NCBI RefSeq assembly: GCF_009938015.1
Contig: NZ_AP021884.1
Coordinates: 682,001-746,000, forward strand
DNA: 64,000 nt
Direction of reading: 5' to 3'
Source of the DNA: Sulfuriferula plumbiphila
GTDB taxonomy: Bacteria > Pseudomonadota > Gammaproteobacteria > Burkholderiales > Sulfuriferulaceae
Shown here: piece by piece, positions 23,869 through 34,539 of the stretch
Position numbering within the stretch: position 1 is the stretch's first letter
Layout of the letters: the number at the start of each line of letters is the position of its first letter
Notes under the pieces: generated by a model
The model's input: only the letters and a program-made list of their open reading frames with translations
Databases searched by the model: none
What the model was told of the DNA's origin: nothing
Program-made: the position numbers and the translations under genes

Positions 23869-26679
23869 TTAACGTGCCAGAATGGGTTTCAGATAATGAC
23901 CGGTATGACTTGCCGGGTTGGCAGCCACTTGCTCGGGGGTACCGGTGGCGAGAATCTGGCCGCCGCCGTCGCCGCCTTCCGGCCCGATATCCACAATCCA
24001 GTCAGCAGTCTTGATCACATCCAGATTGTGCTCGATCACCACCACGGTGTTGCCCTGGTCCGCCAGGCGATGTAGCACCTTGAGCAGCATGTCGATGTCA
24101 TGGAAGTGCAGGCCGGTGGTGGGTTCGTCGAGGACATACAGGGTGCGTCCGGTATCGCGCTTGGATAGCTCCAGCGACAGTTTGACGCGCTGCGCCTCGC
24201 CGCCGGACAGGGTGGTGGCAGCCTGCCCCAGCTGGATGTAGCCCAGGCCCACGTCGAGCAGGGTTTGCAGCTTGCGTGCCACCACCGGTACCGCGCTGAA
24301 GAAGGCATGCGCGTCTTCCACCGTCATTTGCAGCACCTCGTGGATGGTCTTGCCCTTGTACTGGATTTCCAGGGTTTCGCGGTTGTAGCGTTTGCCGTGG
24401 CAAACGTCGCAGGGTACGTAGATATCCGGCAGGAAGTGCATTTCTACCTTGAGCACGCCGTCGCCCTGACAGGCCTCGCAGCGTCCGCCCTTGACGTTGA
24501 AGGAGAAGCGCCCCGGCCCGTAGCCGCGTTCGCGCGCCCCCGGCACCCCGGCGAACAGCTCGCGGATGGGTGTGAACAGGCCGGTATAGGTTGCCGGGTT
24601 GGAGCGTGGGGTGCGGCCAATCGGGCTTTGATCGACGTTGATTACCTTGTCGAACAGCGCCAGACCCTGGATCTCGGTGTGCGGCGCGGGTTCTTCCGCG
24701 GAACCGTACAGGTGTCGCGCCATCGCGGTGTAGAGGGTGTCGTTGATGAGCGTGGATTTGCCCGAGCCGGACACGCCGGTGACACACACCAGCAGCCCGG
24801 CGGGGAGTTCGAGCGTCACGTTTTTCAGATTGTTGCCGGTGGCGCCGCTGAGGGTGAGCATACGCTCAGCGTCCGGCGCCCGGCGCGCCTTGGGCAGGGC
24901 AATGCTGCGCCGCCCGGACAGATAATCAGCGGTGAGCGAAGCCGGGTTGGTGAGGATGTCGGCGGGGGTGCCTTCAGCGACAATCCGGCCGCCGTGCTCG
25001 CCCGCCCCGGGGCCCATGTCCACCACGTAGTCGGCGATGCGGATGGCGTCCTCGTCATGTTCCACCACGATCACCGTGTTGCCGATATCACGCAGGCGTT
25101 TCAGGGTGCCGAGCAGGCGCGCGTTGTCGCGCTGGTGCAGGCCGATGGAAGGCTCATCCAGCACGTACATCACACCAGTCAGCCCGGAACCGATCTGCGA
25201 GGCCAGACGGATGCGCTGCGCCTCGCCGCCGGAGAGGGTGTCGGCAGAGCGGTCCAGCGACAGGTAATCCAGCCCCACGTTGTTGAGGAAGGTCAGCCGT
25301 GCGGCAATTTCCTTGACGATACGGTCCGCGATGGCTTGCTTGTTGCCAGACAGCCGCAGGGTTTCGAAGAAGGTGAGTGCCTGCTTCAGCGGCAGTGCCG
25401 ACAGCGCATAAACGGTCTGGCCGCTGACGAACACGTGGCGTGCTTCGCGGCGCAGACGGGTACCTGCACAGGCTGGGCAGGGTTTGTTGTTGAGGTATTT
25501 GGCCAGTTCTTCGCGCACTGCGTTGGAGTCGGTTTCCTTGTAGCGTCGCTCCAGGTTGGCAATGATGCCCTCGAAAGGATGGCTGCGCGGTCTGCGTTCG
25601 CCGGGGTAGCGGAACGCGATTTTTTCCTTGTCGCCGCCATGGAGCAGAATTTGCTGGATGGGGTATGGCAGTTTTTCGAACGGGGTTTCCAGGTCAAAGC
25701 CGTAGTGCAGCGCTAGGCTTTGCAACATCTGGAAATAAAACTGATTGCGCCGGTCCCAGCCTTTTACCGCGCCGGAAGCCAGCGACAGGTGCGGGAAGGC
25801 CACCACGCGTTTGGGGTCGAAATACTGGATTGCACCCAGTCCGTCGCACTTGGGGCAGGCGCCCATCGGATTGTTGAAGGAAAACAGGCGCGGTTCGAGT
25901 TCGGGGAGTGAGTAGTCGCACACCGGACAGGAAAAGCGTGCAGAGAACAAGGTTTCCTTGCCGCGATCCATCTCCACTGCCAGCGCGCGGCCATCAGCAT
26001 GGCGCAGCGCGGTCTCGAACGATTCCGCCAGGCGCTGCTTGGCGTCCGCGCGCACTTTCAGGCGATCCACCACTACTTCGAGGGTGTGCTTCCTGTTCTT
26101 GTCGAGCTTGGGCAGGGCGTCCATTTCATGGACCTTGCCGTCAATGCGTACGCGCACGAAACCCTGGGCGCGCAACTCGTCCAACAAGTCGACATGCTCG
26201 CCCTTGCGTCCCACGATCAGCGGGGCAAGGATCATCAGTCTGGTATCTTCCGCCAGCGCCAGCACGTGATCCACCATTTGCGACACAGTCTGTGCCGCCA
26301 GCTCGATGTGGTGCTCCGGGCATTGCGGCGTGCCGACGCGAGCGAACAGCAGGCGCAGGTAATCGTGGATTTCGGTGACGGTACCCACGGTGGAGCGGGG
26401 ATTGTGGCTGGTGGCCTTCTGTTCGATGGAAATGGCAGGCGACAGCCCCTCGATCAGATCCACGTCGGGTTTTTCCATCAGTTGCAAAAACTGGCGCGCA
26501 TAGGCAGACAATGATTCCACATAGCGGCGCTGGCCCTCGGCATAGAGCGTGTCAAACGCCAGCGACGACTTGCCCGAGCCCGACAGGCCGGTAATCACCA
26601 CCAGCTTGTTGCGTGGCAGATCGAGGTTGATGTCTTTTAAATTGTGGGTGCGGGCACCGCGAATGCGGATGTATTCCAT
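23869..26679 (-). CDS. uvrA: excinuclease ABC subunit A
   Basis: UvrA (936 residues) recognises DNA damage in nucleotide excision repair and loads UvrB. Two ABC ATPase modules are present: Walker [11 protein letters not shown] and [10 protein letters not shown], and signature motifs [11 protein letters not shown] and [11 protein letters not shown] with DEPS and DEPTTGLH Walker B segments. Zinc-finger pairs CPVC...CPKC and CEAC...CDVC are intact. It starts [19 protein letters not shown]. The divergent upstream gene is a transporter followed by ssb. No convincing LexA box was found in the 137-base intergenic region. Confidence 0.97.
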   Translation of the reverse strand: MEYIRIRGARTHNLKDINLDLPRNKLVVITGLSGSGKSSLAFDTLYAEGQRRYVESLSAYARQFLQLMEKPDVDLIEGLSPAISIEQKATSHNPRSTVGTVTEIHDYLRLLFARVGTPQCPEHHIELAAQTVSQMVDHVLALAEDTRLMILAPLIVGRKGEHVDLLDELRAQGFVRVRIDGKVHEMDALPKLDKNRKHTLEVVVDRLKVRADAKQRLAESFETALRHADGRALAVEMDRGKETLFSARFSCPVCDYSLPELEPRLFSFNNPMGACPKCDGLGAIQYFDPKRVVAFPHLSLASGAVKGWDRRNQFYFQMLQSLALHYGFDLETPFEKLPYPIQQILLHGGDKEKIAFRYPGERRPRSHPFEGIIANLERRYKETDSNAVREELAKYLNNKPCPACAGTRLRREARHVFVSGQTVYALSALPLKQALTFFETLRLSGNKQAIADRIVKEIAARLTFLNNVGLDYLSLDRSADTLSGGEAQRIRLASQIGSGLTGVMYVLDEPSIGLHQRDNARLLGTLKRLRDIGNTVIVVEHDEDAIRIADYVVDMGPGAGEHGGRIVAEGTPADILTNPASLTADYLSGRRSIALPKARRAPDAERMLTLSGATGNNLKNVTLELPAGLLVCVTGVSGSGKSTLINDTLYTAMARHLYGSAEEPAPHTEIQGLALFDKVINVDQSPIGRTPRSNPATYTGLFTPIRELFAGVPGARERGYGPGRFSFNVKGGRCEACQGDGVLKVEMHFLPDIYVPCDVCHGKRYNRETLEIQYKGKTIHEVLQMTVEDAHAFFSAVPVVARKLQTLLDVGLGYIQLGQAATTLSGGEAQRVKLSLELSKRDTGRTLYVLDEPTTGLHFHDIDMLLKVLHRLADQGNTVVVIEHNLDVIKTADWIVDIGPEGGDGGGQILATGTPEQVAANPASHTGHYLKPILAR

Positions 26680-26759
26680 CTGGTTGCGTGTTCCTTGGGT
26701 GAATGGAACCAGCGGGGCGTTGCCTGCTCAAAATAGAGCTGGTCTTCCGCGGGTTAAAT

Positions 26760-26786
26760 GCCTTTTCCGTCTTAATCGGAAAAGGC
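26760..26786. repeat. 10-bp perfect inverted repeat between uvrA and the MFS gene
   Basis: GCCTTTTCCG (26760-26769) and CGGAAAAGGC (26777-26786) flank a 7-base spacer. The position between divergent genes suits an operator or a cruciform; no T-run follows on either strand, so a terminator is unlikely. Confidence 0.45.
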
Positions 26787-26828
26787 TAACCTGTTAATAT
26801 ACCGACTTTTGAGAGCGTGCCCAAATCC

Positions 26829-28208
26829 ATGCAGCCATCCGAAAAAATGACCTCCACCGAGTTGCGTGCCAGTATTGGTCTGGCCAGCATTTTTGGCCTG
26901 CGTATGTTGGGGATGTTCCTGATTTTGCCGGTGTTCGCGCTTTATGCTGAGCACCTTCCAGGCGGCGCCAACCACACCATGATAGGTCTGGCATTGGGCG
27001 CCTACGGTCTGACCCAGGCGCTGCTGCAATTGCCATTCGGCATTGCCTCGGACAAATTCGGACGCAAGCGCGTAATCTACTTCGGCCTGATCCTGTTTGC
27101 CATTGGCAGCTTTGTCGCTGCCAGCGCGACAACCATCGAGACGATTATCCTGGGCCGCGTGATCCAGGGCGCCGGGGCGATTTCCGCCGCGGTGACCGCG
27201 CTGCTGGCTGACCTGACGCGCGAGGAGCACCGCACCAAGGCGATGGCCATGATCGGCGGCACCATTGGCGTGACCTTTGCAGCGTCGCTGGTGATGGGGC
27301 CAGCCTTGTACCAGTTTATCGGTATGCCAGGAATTTTTGCGATGACGGGCATCCTCGCGACAACGGCATTGGCGGTAGTCAAGTGGGGTGTTCCTGATCC
27401 GCTGATTAGCCGTTTTCATGCAGATGCGGAGACCAACCCGGCAAGGCTGGGGGACGTGCTCAGGGATACCCAGTTATTGCGCCTCAATTTCGGTATTTTT
27501 TCGCTGCATGCAGCGCAGATGGCAATGTTCGTGGTGCTGCCCTTTGCGCTGCGCAACACCAGTAGTCTGGATATCAACCACCAGTGGGAGGTATACCTGC
27601 CGGTGGTGCTGGTGTCGTTCGTGCTGATGGTGCCGGCCATCATTTATGGCGAGACACGCAGCAAGTTGAAGCAGGTATTCGTTACCGCTGTGGCCGGGAT
27701 GCTTGCCGCACAGTTGGCGATGGCGGCCAGCATGGATCACTTCTGGGGTATCGTTGTCGCGCTCACCATGTACTTTATAGCGTTCAATGTCCTCGAAGCC
27801 ACCCTGCCTTCACTGATCTCCAAACTCGCTCCAACCACTGCCAAGGGTACGGCAATGGGGGTGTATAATACATCGCAGTCGCTGGGGCTGTTTTTCGGTG
27901 GCGCCACGGGTGGCTGGCTGTCGCAGCACTACGGTTTTTCCGCCGTGTTCATGTTCAGTTCCGGGCTGATGCTGGCGTGGCTGGTGGCGGCGGCAGGGAT
28001 GCGTACCCCGCCAGCGGTGAAAACCCGCATGTTCCATGTCGGGCGGCTGGATAGCGACCAGGCCGGACAGCTTGCTCGCCGCCTCGGTGCGCTGTCGGGC
28101 GTAATGGAAGCCGCCGTGATTGCTGAAGAGGGTGTGGCCATACTTAAAGTCGCACTGCACGGCTGGGATGAGCGGGGTGCGCTTAATTTGATAGGGGAGA
28201 CAACATAA
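26829..28208 (+). CDS. YajR-like MFS transporter with C-terminal YAM domain
   Basis: About 459 residues with 12 predicted membrane segments and the MFS loop motif [12 protein letters not shown] between TM2 and TM3. After the last membrane segment, about 75 residues (from [16 protein letters not shown], then [17 protein letters not shown]) look like the ferredoxin-like YAM domain of E. coli YajR. The substrate is unknown. Start is uncertain: ATG at 26829 (used), ATG at 26847 or GTG at 26817. Its stop shares one base with the ssb start. A uvrA / MFS / ssb arrangement recurs in betaproteobacteria. Confidence 0.8.
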   Translation: MQPSEKMTSTELRASIGLASIFGLRMLGMFLILPVFALYAEHLPGGANHTMIGLALGAYGLTQALLQLPFGIASDKFGRKRVIYFGLILFAIGSFVAASATTIETIILGRVIQGAGAISAAVTALLADLTREEHRTKAMAMIGGTIGVTFAASLVMGPALYQFIGMPGIFAMTGILATTALAVVKWGVPDPLISRFHADAETNPARLGDVLRDTQLLRLNFGIFSLHAAQMAMFVVLPFALRNTSSLDINHQWEVYLPVVLVSFVLMVPAIIYGETRSKLKQVFVTAVAGMLAAQLAMAASMDHFWGIVVALTMYFIAFNVLEATLPSLISKLAPTTAKGTAMGVYNTSQSLGLFFGGATGGWLSQHYGFSAVFMFSSGLMLAWLVAAAGMRTPPAVKTRMFHVGRLDSDQAGQLARRLGALSGVMEAAVIAEEGVAILKVALHGWDERGALNLIGETT

Positions 28209-28675
28209 TGGCATCGGTCAATAAGGTAATTCTGGTAGGCAACCTGGGCAAGGACCCGGAGGTGCGCTATGCGCCCAGCGGCGATGCCATCGCCAACGTG
28301 ACCCTGGCTACCACTGAAAACTGGAAAGACAAAAACGGTGAGAAACAGGAAAAAACCGAATGGCATCGGGTATCGTTCTTCGGAAAAACTGCCGAAGTGG
28401 TGGGTCAATACCTGAAAAAAGGTAGTCAGGTGTACGTGGAAGGCCGTATCCAGACCCGCAAGTGGACCGACAAAGAAGGCCAGGAACGCTACACCACTGA
28501 GATTGTGGCTGACAAAATGCAGATGTTGGGTGGCCGCAGTGGCTCAGCCAGCATGGATAGCGATAGCGGCGAGAGCCGCCGCCCCGCTGCCGCGCGTCCG
28601 GCGCCCGCATCGAATAGCGCGGCCAAATCTGGCGGCACCAGCTTTGACGATATGGAAGACGATATTCCGTTCTGA
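28208..28675 (+). CDS. ssb: single-stranded DNA-binding protein
   Basis: SSB (155 residues) has the OB fold ([43 protein letters not shown]), a disordered Ala/Ser/Pro linker, and the acidic tip MEDDIPF that recruits repair and replication proteins. Start and stop codons touch those of both neighbours, so the three genes are probably co-translated. Confidence 0.96.
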   Translation: MASVNKVILVGNLGKDPEVRYAPSGDAIANVTLATTENWKDKNGEKQEKTEWHRVSFFGKTAEVVGQYLKKGSQVYVEGRIQTRKWTDKEGQERYTTEIVADKMQMLGGRSGSASMDSDSGESRRPAAARPAPASNSAAKSGGTSFDDMEDDIPF

Positions 28676-30246
28676 TGGCAGCGACTGCCCAGGTTGAATT
28701 TGTCGGGCCGGGCGCAGCAGAAAGTCTCTATACCCGTTTTCTCGATACTCTGACGCATTTTGGGCGTGAGCGTGTGGCGCTGGAGGACATCCGTCAGCCA
28801 CACTACAGCTATGGCGCACTGCTCAAGATCACGCTGGCGCTGGGACGGCTGGTGAGTAAAATCACCGCGCCGGACGAGCATGTCGGCGTGTTGATGCCCA
28901 ACCTCGCCAGCACGGTTGGTCTGGTGCTGGGCATGAATGCATTCCGGCGCGTGCCGGCCATGCTTAACTATACCGCAGGTGTGCAAAACCTGCTCGATGC
29001 CTGCACCGCCGCGCAGGTGAAAACCGTCGTCACTTCGCGTCAATTTCTCGAAACTGCCGAACTCGAACAGCAAGCCGCCGGTCTGGGCGAACAGGTACGC
29101 CTGGTGTATCTGGAAGACATGCGTGCTGGATTCGGCTGGCTGGATAAAGCCTGGCTGGCGGGCTATGCCATGTTGTTCCCGGCGCGCGCCGCCAGCCCAG
29201 GCAATGCCGATGCGCAGGCAGTGGTGTTGTTTACCTCGGGCTCCGAGGGCAGGCCCAAGGGCGTGGTGTTATCCAACCGGGCGCTGCTCGCCAATGTGGA
29301 TCAAATCTGCGCGGCGATTGATTTTTCTGCAGATGAGAAATTTTTCAATGCATTGCCGATATTTCATTCTTTTGGTCTGACTGCGGGCGTCCTGTTGCCC
29401 TTGCTCACCGGCGTGTCCAGCATGCTCTACACCACGCCGCTGCATTACAGGCAGATCCCCGAAATGATTCGCGTGCGCGGCTCGACCGTGCTGTTTGGCA
29501 CCAGTACCTTTTTTGCCAATTACGCAAAATTCGCCGCAGCGGAGGACTTCCGCAGCCTGCGTATCGTGGTGGCAGGTGCGGAAAAACTGACCGAGCCGGT
29601 GCGCGAGACCTGGCGCAGCAAATTTGGCATTGAACTGATAGAAGGCTATGGTGCGACGGAAACTGCACCGGTACTGGCGGTGAACCCGCTGACGGATATT
29701 CGCCCGGGCAGTGTGGGACGTTTGTTGCCGGGGGTAGACGCGCGCGTGGTGCCGATCCCCGGCATCCGCAGCGGTGGTGTGTTGCATGTGCGTGGACCGA
29801 ATCTGATGTTGGGCTACTACCGGGTCGAGAACCCCGGCGTGCTGGAGCCGCCGGCGTCAGAAGTCGGCTCGGGCTGGTACAACACCGGCGACGTGGTCGA
29901 AATTGACCACGACGGTTTCGTCCGTATTGTTGGCCGCGTCAAACGCTTCGCCAAGGTGGCTGGCGAGATGATCTCGCTGGAAACGGTTGAGGCTATCGCC
30001 GCCCAGGCGGCGCCGGATTGTCAACATGGCGCGGCGACGGCGCAGGACGAACAGCGCGGTGAGGCGATAGTGTTGTTCACTACCGCGCAAGGGCTGTCGC
30101 GCGAGCTCCTGCTGGAGGCGGCCAGGACCATGGGATTGCCGGAAATCGCCGTGCCGCGCCGGCTTGAATATATCGAGACCTTGCCTGTGCTGGGTACAGG
30201 CAAGGTGGATTATGTGTCACTACAGGCTTTGGCCGGAGGTATATAA
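28675..30246 (+). CDS. AMP-dependent acyl-ACP/acyl-CoA synthetase (Aas C-terminal type)
   Basis: A 523-residue adenylate-forming ligase. Motifs: LFTSGSEGRPKGV (P-loop), HSFGLTAG, GYGATETAPV, and NTGDVVEIDHDGFVRIVGR with the downstream RFAKVAGEMIS. The closest family pattern is the acyl-ACP synthetase half of Aas (2-acylglycerophosphoethanolamine recycling); the acyltransferase half is absent, so it would activate fatty acids for re-acylation of lysophospholipid. It begins in the ssb stop (TGATG). Substrate assignment is inference. Confidence 0.75.
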   Translation: MAATAQVEFVGPGAAESLYTRFLDTLTHFGRERVALEDIRQPHYSYGALLKITLALGRLVSKITAPDEHVGVLMPNLASTVGLVLGMNAFRRVPAMLNYTAGVQNLLDACTAAQVKTVVTSRQFLETAELEQQAAGLGEQVRLVYLEDMRAGFGWLDKAWLAGYAMLFPARAASPGNADAQAVVLFTSGSEGRPKGVVLSNRALLANVDQICAAIDFSADEKFFNALPIFHSFGLTAGVLLPLLTGVSSMLYTTPLHYRQIPEMIRVRGSTVLFGTSTFFANYAKFAAAEDFRSLRIVVAGAEKLTEPVRETWRSKFGIELIEGYGATETAPVLAVNPLTDIRPGSVGRLLPGVDARVVPIPGIRSGGVLHVRGPNLMLGYYRVENPGVLEPPASEVGSGWYNTGDVVEIDHDGFVRIVGRVKRFAKVAGEMISLETVEAIAAQAAPDCQHGAATAQDEQRGEAIVLFTTAQGLSRELLLEAARTMGLPEIAVPRRLEYIETLPVLGTGKVDYVSLQALAGGI

Positions 30247-30314
30247 GCAGCCGCATGTAGCGTGTAGTTAGTCATCCAGTTTGAATAATAATAAAATGCA
30301 AAAAAGGGAGAAAC

Positions 30315-30880
30315 GTGCAATCAGCATTCCTGCGCCTGGTAACAGGGCTCGCGCTGGCAGGGAGCAGTCCGTTGCGGGCCGCTACGGAACAACTGCCACC
30401 GAGGCGGATTACCTTACCGACTTGCCGGTAGTGCTGTCCGCTCCGCGGCTGTTGCAACCGCAGCAGGAAGCCCCGGCAGCGGTGACGGTGATCGGCCAGG
30501 AGATGATCCGTGCCTCCGGTTTTCGCGGGATTTCCGATTTGCTTTGCCTGGTGCCGGGGTTTGGCGTATCCGATTACGCCGCCAATATCACCGGTGGTGA
30601 CCTGTCACGGCATGAGCGATGCCTTCTCGCGGTGCATGCCAGTGCGGGTGGACCGGCGCACCAAACACCTTTCGCAAACCCAGGGTAAGCCTGCCTTCAT
30701 GACGGTTGGCGACAATGGCGTGCGCGATGGCATGTATCGTTACGGCGGCGCGCAGGCGCACTGGATTACCGCATTACGGTGGTGCAGAAGCAGGATGAGC
30801 GCTACACCGCGCTGGCCGGTACAATCCGGCGCCATGCTGGAGAAGCACATTCCGGCGGCACCACCCTCTCCCGCGACTGG
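30315..30880 (+). pseudogene. TonB-dependent receptor, frameshifted 5' remnant
   Basis: A GTG at 30315 behind AAGGGAG opens a signal peptide (QSAFLRLVTGLALAGSSPLRA) that soon stops. The plug domain continues in another frame from about 30395: LPVVLSAPRLLQPQQEAPAA, then VTVIGQEMIRASGFRGISDL. After about 30600 the match moves to a third frame (GMSDAFSRCMPVRVDRR, resembling the conserved GLSDAFSRRMQVLIDGR) and then to a fourth stretch (DYRITVVQKQDERY near 30764). No beta-barrel follows. At least two frameshifts and a large 3' deletion make it non-functional. Confidence 0.75.
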
Positions 30881-30958
30881 CTGTGAATTGTCTGATCAAC
30901 CCCGATCATGCCAGATTCAGCTGTTGAATGCATCGCTACCCGATGTTGCCCGCGTCGG

Positions 30959-31081
30959 TGTGTCGATGAGGCAATTCTCATTGCCATGCGCAGCCTTCTG
31001 GCCGGCTGGGGATTGCGCGCGGCCATGCCCGCAGTGCTGATTACCGGCGATGCCGCCGCCGAAGCGCTACCCCACTTGTAA
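30959..31081 (+). pseudogene. response-regulator receiver fragment
   Basis: The frame encodes CVDEAILIAMRSLLAGWG and, after an evident internal deletion, LRAAMPAVLITGDAAAEALPHL and a stop. The first part resembles the start of a receiver domain (VDDEAAI...LL..WG), the second its beta4 region (PAVLITGD), as in hybrid histidine kinases. The phospho-acceptor region between them is gone. It abuts the TonB receptor remnant. Confidence 0.5.
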
Positions 31082-31162
31082 CGCCCTGAAAAACCCATAT
31101 ATCAGACATTCTTAATGTACAATAACAGGTTGAATTGTTAACCGTTTTTTCAGGAGTCAGCT

Positions 31163-31417
31163 ATGCCTATCTACGCCTATAAATGCGCTGCCTGTGGCCA
31201 TGCCGAAGACGTCATGCAAAAAATGTCCGCTGTTGCACTTACGGTATGTCCGCACTGTGGCAAGGACAGCTTCAGTAAACAACTTACCGCCGCCGGTTTC
31301 CAGCTCAAGGGTAATGGCTATTACGCCACCGACTTCAAGGGCGGCAGTCCGGCCAAAAAGGAAGAATCTGCTCCAGCTGCGGCCTGCGGGAGTGGAGCCT
31401 GCCCGGCGTGTACGTGA
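31163..31417 (+). CDS. FmdB family zinc-ribbon protein
   Basis: An 84-residue protein with the N-terminal CxxC...CxxC ribbon: CAACGHAEDVMQKM and VCPHCGKDSFSKQL. A Cys-containing tail (AACGSGACPACT) ends the protein. FmdB proteins are small putative regulators; the function is not settled. It precedes the DUF502 gene and aspS, an order common in betaproteobacteria, suggesting one transcript. Confidence 0.85.
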   Translation: MPIYAYKCAACGHAEDVMQKMSAVALTVCPHCGKDSFSKQLTAAGFQLKGNGYYATDFKGGSPAKKEESAPAAACGSGACPACT

Positions 31418-31454
31418 CCAAACGCAATCACAGACTGCGCGAGGATAAGTCAAT

Positions 31455-32072
31455 ATGAAACGCTACTTCATCACCGGACTCTTGATCTGGGTGCCGCTGG
31501 GGATCACCCTGTGGGTGCTCAATCTCATCATCGGCAGCATGGATCAAACCCTGCTGCTGTTGCCCCGGGCGTGGCGGCCAGAGGCCTGGCTGGGAATGCA
31601 CCTGCCCGGCCTGGGAGTGGTGCTGACTTTGGCGGTGATTCTGCTCACCGGCCTGGTGACTGCCAACATCATCGGCCAGCGCCTGCTGCTGTTCTGGGAA
31701 AGCCTGCTGGGGCGCATTCCGGTAGTGAAGTCGATTTATTACAGCGTCAAGCAGGTATCCGACACGCTGTTTTCCGGCTCGGGTGAGGCGTTCCGCAAAG
31801 TGCTGCTGGTGCGCTACCCGCACCCGGATGCATGGTCGCTGGCGTTTCAGACCCATATCCCCGGCGATGTGGTTGGCAGCCTCGACGCGGAATATGTTGG
31901 GGTGTTTATCCCCACCACGCCCAGCCCGGTGAACGGCTTTTATTTTTTCGTAAAAAAATCCGACACCATCGAACTCGGTATCAGCGTGGATGTGGCGCTC
32001 AAGTACATCGTTTCGATGGGTGTGGTGTCGTCGCCTGACAAGCACCCTATAGTCACAAATTCCAGCAATTAA
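31455..32072 (+). CDS. DUF502 family membrane protein
   Basis: A 205-residue protein of the DUF502 family. Two hydrophobic segments are visible near the N-terminus ([19 protein letters not shown] and [20 protein letters not shown]), followed by a soluble part with [20 protein letters not shown] and the conserved [17 protein letters not shown]. The function is unknown. It sits 37 bases after fmdB and 40 before aspS. Confidence 0.85.
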   Translation: MKRYFITGLLIWVPLGITLWVLNLIIGSMDQTLLLLPRAWRPEAWLGMHLPGLGVVLTLAVILLTGLVTANIIGQRLLLFWESLLGRIPVVKSIYYSVKQVSDTLFSGSGEAFRKVLLVRYPHPDAWSLAFQTHIPGDVVGSLDAEYVGVFIPTTPSPVNGFYFFVKKSDTIELGISVDVALKYIVSMGVVSSPDKHPIVTNSSN

Positions 32073-32112
32073 GCAGCTTCATTTTTCAACATTTCTCCTC
32101 CAAAAAATCACC

Positions 32113-33897
32113 ATGCGTACCCACTACTGCGGTTCTGTGAACCGCACCCACCTCGATCAAACCATCTCTCTGTGTGGCTGGGCGCATCGCCGCCGCGACC
32201 ACGGCGGGGTAATTTTCATTGACCTGCGCGACCGCGAAGGCATGGTGCAAGTGGTGTGCGACCCGGATCGCGCCGATACTTTCAGGATAGCCGAGGACGT
32301 GCGCAGCGAATTCGTGCTGAGAATCACCGGTCGCGTGCGTGCGCGCCCGGAAGGCACCGCCAACCCCGGCCTGGCCAGCGGCGAGATCGAAGTGCTGGCG
32401 CTGGAAATGGAGGTGTTGAACGCCTCTGCCACACCGCCATTCCAGCTCGACGACGAGAACCTGTCCGAGAACGTGCGCCTCACCCACCGCTATCTCGATC
32501 TGCGCCGTCCGGTAATGCAGAACAACATGCGCCTGCGCTATCGCGTTGCCAAGACCTTGCGTGACTACCTTGACGCCAACGGCTTCATGGAAATCGAAAC
32601 CCCGATGCTGACCCGCTCCACGCCGGAGGGCGCACGCGATTATCTGGTGCCGTCGCGCGTGCATGCCGGCATGTTCTACGCGCTGCCGCAGTCGCCGCAG
32701 TTGTTCAAACAATTGCTCATGGTGTCCGGTTTCGACCGCTACTTCCAGATCACCAAATGCTTCCGCGACGAAGATTTGCGCGCCGACCGCCAGCCCGAAT
32801 TCACCCAGGTGGATATTGAAACCTCGTTCATGTCCGAAGAGGAAATCATGAACCTGATGGAAGCCATGATCCGCGAGATGTTCAAAAAGGTCATGGGCGT
32901 CGATTTGCCAGACCCGTTTCCGCGTATGCCATATAGCGAGGCGATGAACCGCTACGGTTCCGACAAGCCGGACATGCGTGTGGCGCTGCAACTGGTCGAA
33001 CTCACCGACCTGATGCAAAGCGTGGACTTCAAGGTATTCCGCGGCGCGGCAGACATGCAGGGTGGCCGCGTGGCGGCGATGAAAGTGCCCGGCGGTGCGG
33101 AGCTCTCGCGCAAGGAGATCGACGACTACACTGATTTCGTCAAAATCTACGGCGCCAAAGGCCTGGCTTACATCAAGGTCAACGATGTGACCCAGCTCAA
33201 TGAAACCGGCCTGCAATCGCCCATCGTCAAATTCCTGCCGGAAGCGGCGCTGGCCGAGATCATTGCGCGTACCGGGGCTGGCAACGGTGATCTGATTTTC
33301 TTCGGCGCGGACAAGGCCAGTATCGTCAACGACGCGCTGGGTGCGCTACGCAGCAGGGTCGGTCATGAAAAAGGCCACGCTGTGAATGAATGGAAGCCAT
33401 TGTGGGTGGTGGATTTCCCGATGTTTGAATACAACGAGGGTGAACAGCGCTGGGACGCGCTACACCACCCCTTCACCGCGCCCAAGCCGGGCCACGAAGC
33501 CCTGCTGGAAAGCAACCCGGGTGCTGCGCTGTCACGCGCTTACGACATGGTGCTGAATGGCTGGGAAGTCGGCGGCGGTTCGGTGCGTATTCACCAGCAA
33601 GCAGTCCAGGAAATCGTGTTCCGCGCCCTTGGTATCAGCCCGGAAGAAGCGCGCGAGAAATTCGGCTTCCTGCTTGATGCCCTGCAATTTGGTGCGCCGC
33701 CGCATGGCGGTCTGGCCTTCGGTCTGGATCGCCTGGTGGCGCTGATGGCGGGTGCGGAATCCATCCGTGATGTGATCGCCTTCCCCAAAACCCAGCGTGC
33801 CAACGATCTGATGACGCAAGCGCCAAATGCAGTAGACGAGCGCCAGCTGCGTGAATTGCACGTGCGTTTGCGCAATGTAGAGGCAGCAAAGGCGTAA
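32113..33897 (+). CDS. aspS: aspartyl-tRNA synthetase, probably non-discriminating
   Basis: A class II synthetase (594 residues) with the N-terminal OB anticodon-binding domain ([20 protein letters not shown]), motif 2 ([16 protein letters not shown]), the bacterial GAD insertion and motif 3 ([16 protein letters not shown]). Residue 30 is His in RRRDHGG, where E. coli has Leu; His at this place is associated with enzymes that also charge tRNA-Asn and then rely on GatCAB. GatCAB genes are not in the window. Confidence 0.96.
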   Translation: MRTHYCGSVNRTHLDQTISLCGWAHRRRDHGGVIFIDLRDREGMVQVVCDPDRADTFRIAEDVRSEFVLRITGRVRARPEGTANPGLASGEIEVLALEMEVLNASATPPFQLDDENLSENVRLTHRYLDLRRPVMQNNMRLRYRVAKTLRDYLDANGFMEIETPMLTRSTPEGARDYLVPSRVHAGMFYALPQSPQLFKQLLMVSGFDRYFQITKCFRDEDLRADRQPEFTQVDIETSFMSEEEIMNLMEAMIREMFKKVMGVDLPDPFPRMPYSEAMNRYGSDKPDMRVALQLVELTDLMQSVDFKVFRGAADMQGGRVAAMKVPGGAELSRKEIDDYTDFVKIYGAKGLAYIKVNDVTQLNETGLQSPIVKFLPEAALAEIIARTGAGNGDLIFFGADKASIVNDALGALRSRVGHEKGHAVNEWKPLWVVDFPMFEYNEGEQRWDALHHPFTAPKPGHEALLESNPGAALSRAYDMVLNGWEVGGGSVRIHQQAVQEIVFRALGISPEEAREKFGFLLDALQFGAPPHGGLAFGLDRLVALMAGAESIRDVIAFPKTQRANDLMTQAPNAVDERQLRELHVRLRNVEAAKA

Positions 33898-33904
33898 ACC
33901 GCTC

Positions 33905-33935
33905 AGCCCGCCGCCAAAATGGCGGGCTTATTTTT
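33905..33935. terminator. terminator after aspS, shared by the convergent gene
   Basis: AGCCCGCC (33905-33912) and GGCGGGCT (33921-33928) form a stem with an 8-base loop, followed by TTATTTTT. The distal part overlaps the stop codon of the minus-strand gene, so it probably serves both directions. Confidence 0.8.
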
Positions 33936-34446
33936 GCAGCGCGGCGAGTACCGATTGCTCGAAGTGCTGTGCCTTGGACGAACTCGCCACAGCGCCGAGG
34001 ATTTTTTTGCACTTGGCGACTTCTGCCAGCAGCTCGCCTTGCGTGTTGGCTTGTGCGAGCTTGTCCACATGCGAGGATTTGGCACCAAACAGCGCAGTCA
34101 TCATGTCTACAGCATGGTGCTTCGCATCCTCGAAACGGTTTCCGCTATCTGTGCTGTGATGCATGGCGTGATCCAGCTTGTCTGCCAGATCGTCGTGACT
34201 GGCTGCTGCGACGCTGGTCTGCGCAGGGGCCTCGCCACTGGGGCAAATCAAACCCAGCTGCAGCATGTCTTGCAGCGTGCCTTCCAGATCGGTTATTCCG
34301 CGCATGGTCTCGCCGATTTGCGCTACTGATAACGTGCCGTCCAGCACAAACAGCAACTGCCGGCAGCGTGGCTTGAGCCCGAGTTTGGGTTGCCGCAGTT
34401 CTTCCCGTCCAAGGGGGGTGCGGACATAACAGAGTGCAGGGTTCAT
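33928..34446 (-). CDS. hypothetical protein (172 residues)
   Basis: Not recognised as a named protein. The start is placed at MNPALCYVRTPLGREELRQP; a longer frame upstream would run antisense into nudB. The N-terminal 60 residues (TPLGREEL, CRQLLFVLDGTLSVAQIGE) resemble a short domain seen in many betaproteobacterial unknowns (pattern R.R.LL.LVDG..SV..L). The remainder is helical and charged, ending with KAQHFEQSVLAALQK. It is convergent with aspS and divergent from nudB across a 93-base AT-rich gap. Confidence 0.65.
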   Translation of the reverse strand: MNPALCYVRTPLGREELRQPKLGLKPRCRQLLFVLDGTLSVAQIGETMRGITDLEGTLQDMLQLGLICPSGEAPAQTSVAAASHDDLADKLDHAMHHSTDSGNRFEDAKHHAVDMMTALFGAKSSHVDKLAQANTQGELLAEVAKCKKILGAVASSSKAQHFEQSVLAALQK

Positions 34447-34539
34447 CTTCAATCTCCAGTTTTTATATTGTTCAACTGGTAATCTAATACCGGTTATTGT
34501 CATATAACGGTAATTATTTCCGCACCTTGAGGAATTGTT

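Noticed and set aside
24265-25716. 483-codon plus-strand ORF inside uvrA
   Set aside because: Antisense shadow of uvrA; no family-like motif, and uvrA is intact on the other strand.
26787-26816. LexA (SOS) box upstream of uvrA, suggested by CTGTTAATATACCGAC
   Set aside because: The right half lacks CAG at the required distance, so it does not match CTG-N10-CAG.
31111-31123. Promoter for fmdB from TACAAT at 31118-31123
   Set aside because: No acceptable -35 box at 16-18 bases and the -10 alone is common in AT-rich DNA.
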